From CAVUPF01 sp963803755 (GTDB taxonomy: Bacteria > Actinomycetota > Thermoleophilia > Solirubrobacterales > 70-9): 64,000 bases of DNA. Position numbers and translations under genes: made by a program. Of this stretch, positions 61,546-64,000 are shown piece after piece. Location: positions 62,001 to 126,000 of the forward strand of contig CAWDNP010000011.1 in assembly GCA_963803755.1 (NCBI GenBank). The letters are read 5' to 3'. Numbering within the stretch: the stretch's first letter is position 1; each line of letters begins with the position of its first letter. Below the pieces are notes generated by a model. It saw only the letters and a list, made by a program, of their open reading frames with translations. It was not told the DNA's origin and ran no database searches.

Positions 61546-64000
61546 CAGCGACGACCTTCGGATCGGCGGCGGTGGGCGGCTTGGGGCAGGCGCCGCCTGT
61601 GGCGGCGCCTGGTGTGACGGCGAGGGTGGCCCGGCCTGGCCTTCTTGACGCAGCTGCCGTGCTTTCTGACAAAGCCGCGCTTGCAGCGCTTGGCTTTGGG
61701 CTCTTCTTCGTAGTTGTGGGGAGTACTCGTGACGCTGGCCAGCGAGGAAGGGGTGGGCGGCTTGCTGCCGGGCCCGTGGCATTCGTCGGATGCCGCGCAT
61801 TCACGCGGCGAGGGGACTTCGAAGAAGCCGCCGTCTTCGCGGGCGTCATAGATCTTGATGGTGGGGCCGTTGTGGTCCTGGGCGGCGAGGGAGTCGCGGG
61901 TGAAGAAGTAGGCGTCGGCGGCGTCGGCGCTGACCCCGAGCAGCCTCGAGCCGAACTGGCCGATGCCGCCGGAGACGAGGCTGAGGCAGGCGTTGGGCTG
62001 GGCGAAGAAGTCGGGGCTTTCGGAGCTGCAAGTGCCGAGGCCGTCGGGCTCCCACTCATAGGCGTCCTCGGCGCCATCGGAGTCGCGCAGGACGAGCGGG
62101 TCGGCGGTGTCAAAGAAGACCTGCCCGGCGTCGGTGAGGCTCCGCCCGTCGGCGGCGAGGGTGGCGGCGCCGAGAGCCTCGGAGTTGGTCGGATCGCAGG
62201 AGGCGCAGTCAAGCGCTTCGGCAGCGGCGTCATAGCGGTAGACCTCCGAGTAGCCGGCGTTTTCGTAGCCTTCCTTGAGCGGCTGGGTGGTGGCGAAGGC
62301 GGCGTAGTGGCCCGAGGGGGTGATCTGGAAGTAGGCGGTGTGGAGCGCTTCGGGTTCGCTCAGGGCGTCGATGACGAGGGGGTCTTCGGGTGAGAGGGTG
62401 GCGATGAAGCGAGGTGGGGAGCCGGGCTGGGCGAGGTAGAGGTTTGGCTGGTTTGCTTCGCCCTTGCCCGATTGCAGCTGCTCGGGGGAGAGGAAGTAGA
62501 TGTCGCCGCTTTCGGCGGCGACCCCGGCGCCGCCGCCGATCGCGAGGGCGTCGCAGTTGGCGGCGGTGCCGAGGGCGTTCCAGTGGGGCCTCACCGAGCT
62601 TTCGACCGGGTCGCAGCTATCGGTGTTCCCCGCCCCGCCTTCGCCGCTGGAGACGCGGGCGAGGGTGAGCTGGCCCGATTCGGAGACTTCGGCCTGATAG
62701 ATGTCGGCGGAGTGGTCGGCGTCTTGGTTTGTCGCCGTGGTCAGGGCGTCGGCGGTCGTGAAGAAGACCTTGGAGCCGTCGGCGCTCATCCCGTCAAAGA
62801 GAGCGCCGTCGGTGGCACCGGGGGTCAGTTCGACCGATTCGGGCGAGTCATCGATGTCCATGTAGAGGCGGTAGTAGGGGTTGCCGTCAACTTCGGTGAC
62901 CTTCTGGCCGAGCAGAACGCGGGAGCCGTCGGCGGAGACCGCCAGCTCGGAGATGCCGTTGGAGTCGTGTTCGGCGGAGTCGCACTTGCCTTCTCCCTGC
63001 AGGCAGGCGAGGGGACCACCGGCGGGGGAGTTGGAGACGACGTGGGTTTCTTCGGTTTTCAGGTTGCGGTTATAGATCGAGACGTCGCCGGTGTTTTCGT
63101 TGCCGCCTTGGGAAAACGGGGTGGTCGAGCCGAAGATCAGGTGCTCGCCGTTGGCGGAGAGATCTTGGGCGATCTGGCCGTCGGGGGTGGCGCTTGGCGG
63201 TGGGGTCGGGAAGCCCTGTTCGGCGACCATGCCCTGGACGACTTCTTTGCTGCCGGGCAGATGGACCGGGATGCCGGTGTAGCCGCCTGCAAAGCAGGGC
63301 GAGCAGCTGCCTTGCCCGCCGAAGGCGAAGGTCGAGAGGTCCGAGCTGGCGCCGGTCGGGGTCGAGGAGAAGGGAGCGGAGGCGAAGGGGTCGTTGGCGG
63401 GGATGCCGACGTATTCGGTCGACCAGCCGCCTTCGGCGCGGGTGGCGATGTAGGGGGCGGGGCCGTCGTTGGCGGGGTGCCCGGCGCCGGGGATCGCGCC
63501 GTCGTGGACGGCGTAGAGGACGCGGGGGGGATTCTCGGCTTCGGGGTAGCCGGGGTAGGGCGCCTGGGCGGGGACGAGGTCTGACTCGACGTCAAAGCCG
63601 CCGGCGTTGGCGGCGGAGACCAGCTCATAGGCGCGGCAGTCGAGGAGGAAGGCGGCGCCGGTCTGCTGGCGGGCGAGGGAGTTGGGGCAGGGATCGGTGA
63701 GCTGGGCGAGATAGGGGAAGGTGGTGAAGGTGGCTTCGGGGCCTGCGGTGGTGCCGAGCGCGTTGGTGGCGAAGAAGCGGTAGTGGTAGGTGGTGTCAGG
63801 GGTGAGGCCGGTGAGGTGGGTGGTGGGCGGCGTTTCGAACGCGTTCCCGCTGCCGATTTCGGCGTCCCCGGAGAGCGGGACGCGGGCGCAGGGGTCCGGT
63901 TCTTCCGAGCAGGCGCCGGGCCCCCATTCCAAGTAGTAGGAGGTCGGCTTGCCGGCGGGGTCGATGCGGGCGCCGAGCATCACCCCGTCGGAGTGCACCT
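61545..64000 (-). CDS. Secreted Fn3-like / PD40 protein, 5' end beyond window
   Basis: At least 818 residues; the frame is open through base 64000. It begins within a Fn3-like module (SYYLEWGPGACSEEPDPCAR, LTGLTPDTTYHYRFFATNAL), then DPCPNSLARQQTGAAFLLDC with RAYELVS, then a PD40-type propeller (LSANGEHLIFGSTTPFSQGG, AVSADGSRVLLGQKVTEVDG, MSADGSKVFFTTADALTTAT), and a very basic C-terminus with Cys (CKRGFVRKHGSCVKK, RRHTRRRHRRR). The Fn3-CRAYELVS-PD40-basic order equals that of 1501-5358. Its stop overlaps the start of the next secreted gene, so the pair is translated together. Confidence 0.82.
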   Translation of the reverse strand, partial: VHSDGVMLGARIDPAGKPTSYYLEWGPGACSEEPDPCARVPLSGDAEIGSGNAFETPPTTHLTGLTPDTTYHYRFFATNALGTTAGPEATFTTFPYLAQLTDPCPNSLARQQTGAAFLLDCRAYELVSAANAGGFDVESDLVPAQAPYPGYPEAENPPRVLYAVHDGAIPGAGHPANDGPAPYIATRAEGGWSTEYVGIPANDPFASAPFSSTPTGASSDLSTFAFGGQGSCSPCFAGGYTGIPVHLPGSKEVVQGMVAEQGFPTPPPSATPDGQIAQDLSANGEHLIFGSTTPFSQGGNENTGDVSIYNRNLKTEETHVVSNSPAGGPLACLQGEGKCDSAEHDSNGISELAVSADGSRVLLGQKVTEVDGNPYYRLYMDIDDSPESVELTPGATDGALFDGMSADGSKVFFTTADALTTATNQDADHSADIYQAEVSESGQLTLARVSSGEGGAGNTDSCDPVESSVRPHWNALGTAANCDALAIGGGAGVAAESGDIYFLSPEQLQSGKGEANQPNLYLAQPGSPPRFIATLSPEDPLVIDALSEPEALHTAYFQITPSGHYAAFATTQPLKEGYENAGYSEVYRYDAAAEALDCASCDPTNSEALGAATLAADGRSLTDAGQVFFDTADPLVLRDSDGAEDAYEWEPDGLGTCSSESPDFFAQPNACLSLVSGGIGQFGSRLLGVSADAADAYFFTRDSLAAQDHNGPTIKIYDAREDGGFFEVPSPRECAASDECHGPGSKPPTPSSLASVTSTPHNYEEEPKAKRCKRGFVRKHGSCVKKARPGHPRRHTRRRHRRRLPQAAHRRRSEGRR

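Noticed and set aside
1..64000. CRISPR arrays, rRNA genes, riboswitches, replication origin
   Set aside because: Looked for regularly spaced repeats, rRNA-like stretches and DnaA-box clusters; none seen.

Overview
The window is very GC-rich bacterial DNA from what looks like an actinobacterium of the class Thermoleophilia (Solirubrobacterales-like). This rests on large secreted proteins with NHL and PD40 repeats and basic His/Lys/Arg tails, a membrane-anchored collagen-like protein, a fused tandem TetR regulator, a DUF2510 protein, an AAA protein with an acidic insert, and frequent GTG/TTG starts. The assignment is inference from protein style, not from a marker gene. No rRNA or CRISPR array was seen; the only tRNA signal is a truncated tRNA-Thr.

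Layout. 1-6160 (minus): a secreted surface cassette, namely an open-ended secreted repeat protein, an NHL/Fn3/PD40 protein and a collagen-like protein. 6161-8863: two small toxin-antitoxin modules, each preceded by a copy of a degenerate ~0.4 kb repeat. 9225-10852: a complete IS1380-family element next to a tandem TetR regulator. 12583-16764: a small leader ORF and two tandem large serine recombinases with an unusual C-terminal repeat domain; the first is frameshifted. 16953-26460: a decayed accessory zone with IS5 and IS1182 remnants, a tandem nuclease-like/winged-helix protein, small hypothetical genes (nearly all frameshifted), an M48 protease, half a tRNA-Thr, and TetR, DUF2442 and VapC fragments.

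26484-39849: mostly ordinary genes: NlpC/P60 endopeptidase, a PadR-controlled flavoprotein and hydrolase pair, a second hydrolase, DIP1984, an AAA ATPase, a large secreted Fn3-like protein, a Rep-like protein, a lipoprotein and an O-methyltransferase. 40161-46290 (plus): a tightly coupled fatty-acid degradation operon (thiolase, FabG-type reductase, MaoC hydratase, two acyl-CoA dehydrogenases). The thiolase carries five frameshifts.

46464-64000: a second surface-protein region mixed with accessory genes: a TIR-domain protein, a NYN nuclease, a membrane/soluble pair, a VapB45/VapC45-like toxin-antitoxin pair, DUF3800, three secreted repeat-family proteins, and two intact plus two remnant DUF3892 genes. 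A ~0.54 kb non-coding repeat rich in perfect hairpins occurs twice in full and once in part here, with at least one compensatory base change between copies. At the right end the [PD40 protein - secreted repeat protein] pair of the left end recurs.

A caution for the whole window: at least a dozen genes are split by single-base or 4-base indels while both halves keep good protein similarity to the expected family. Either the region is decaying or the assembly has uncorrected indels; this matters for every 'pseudogene' call below.
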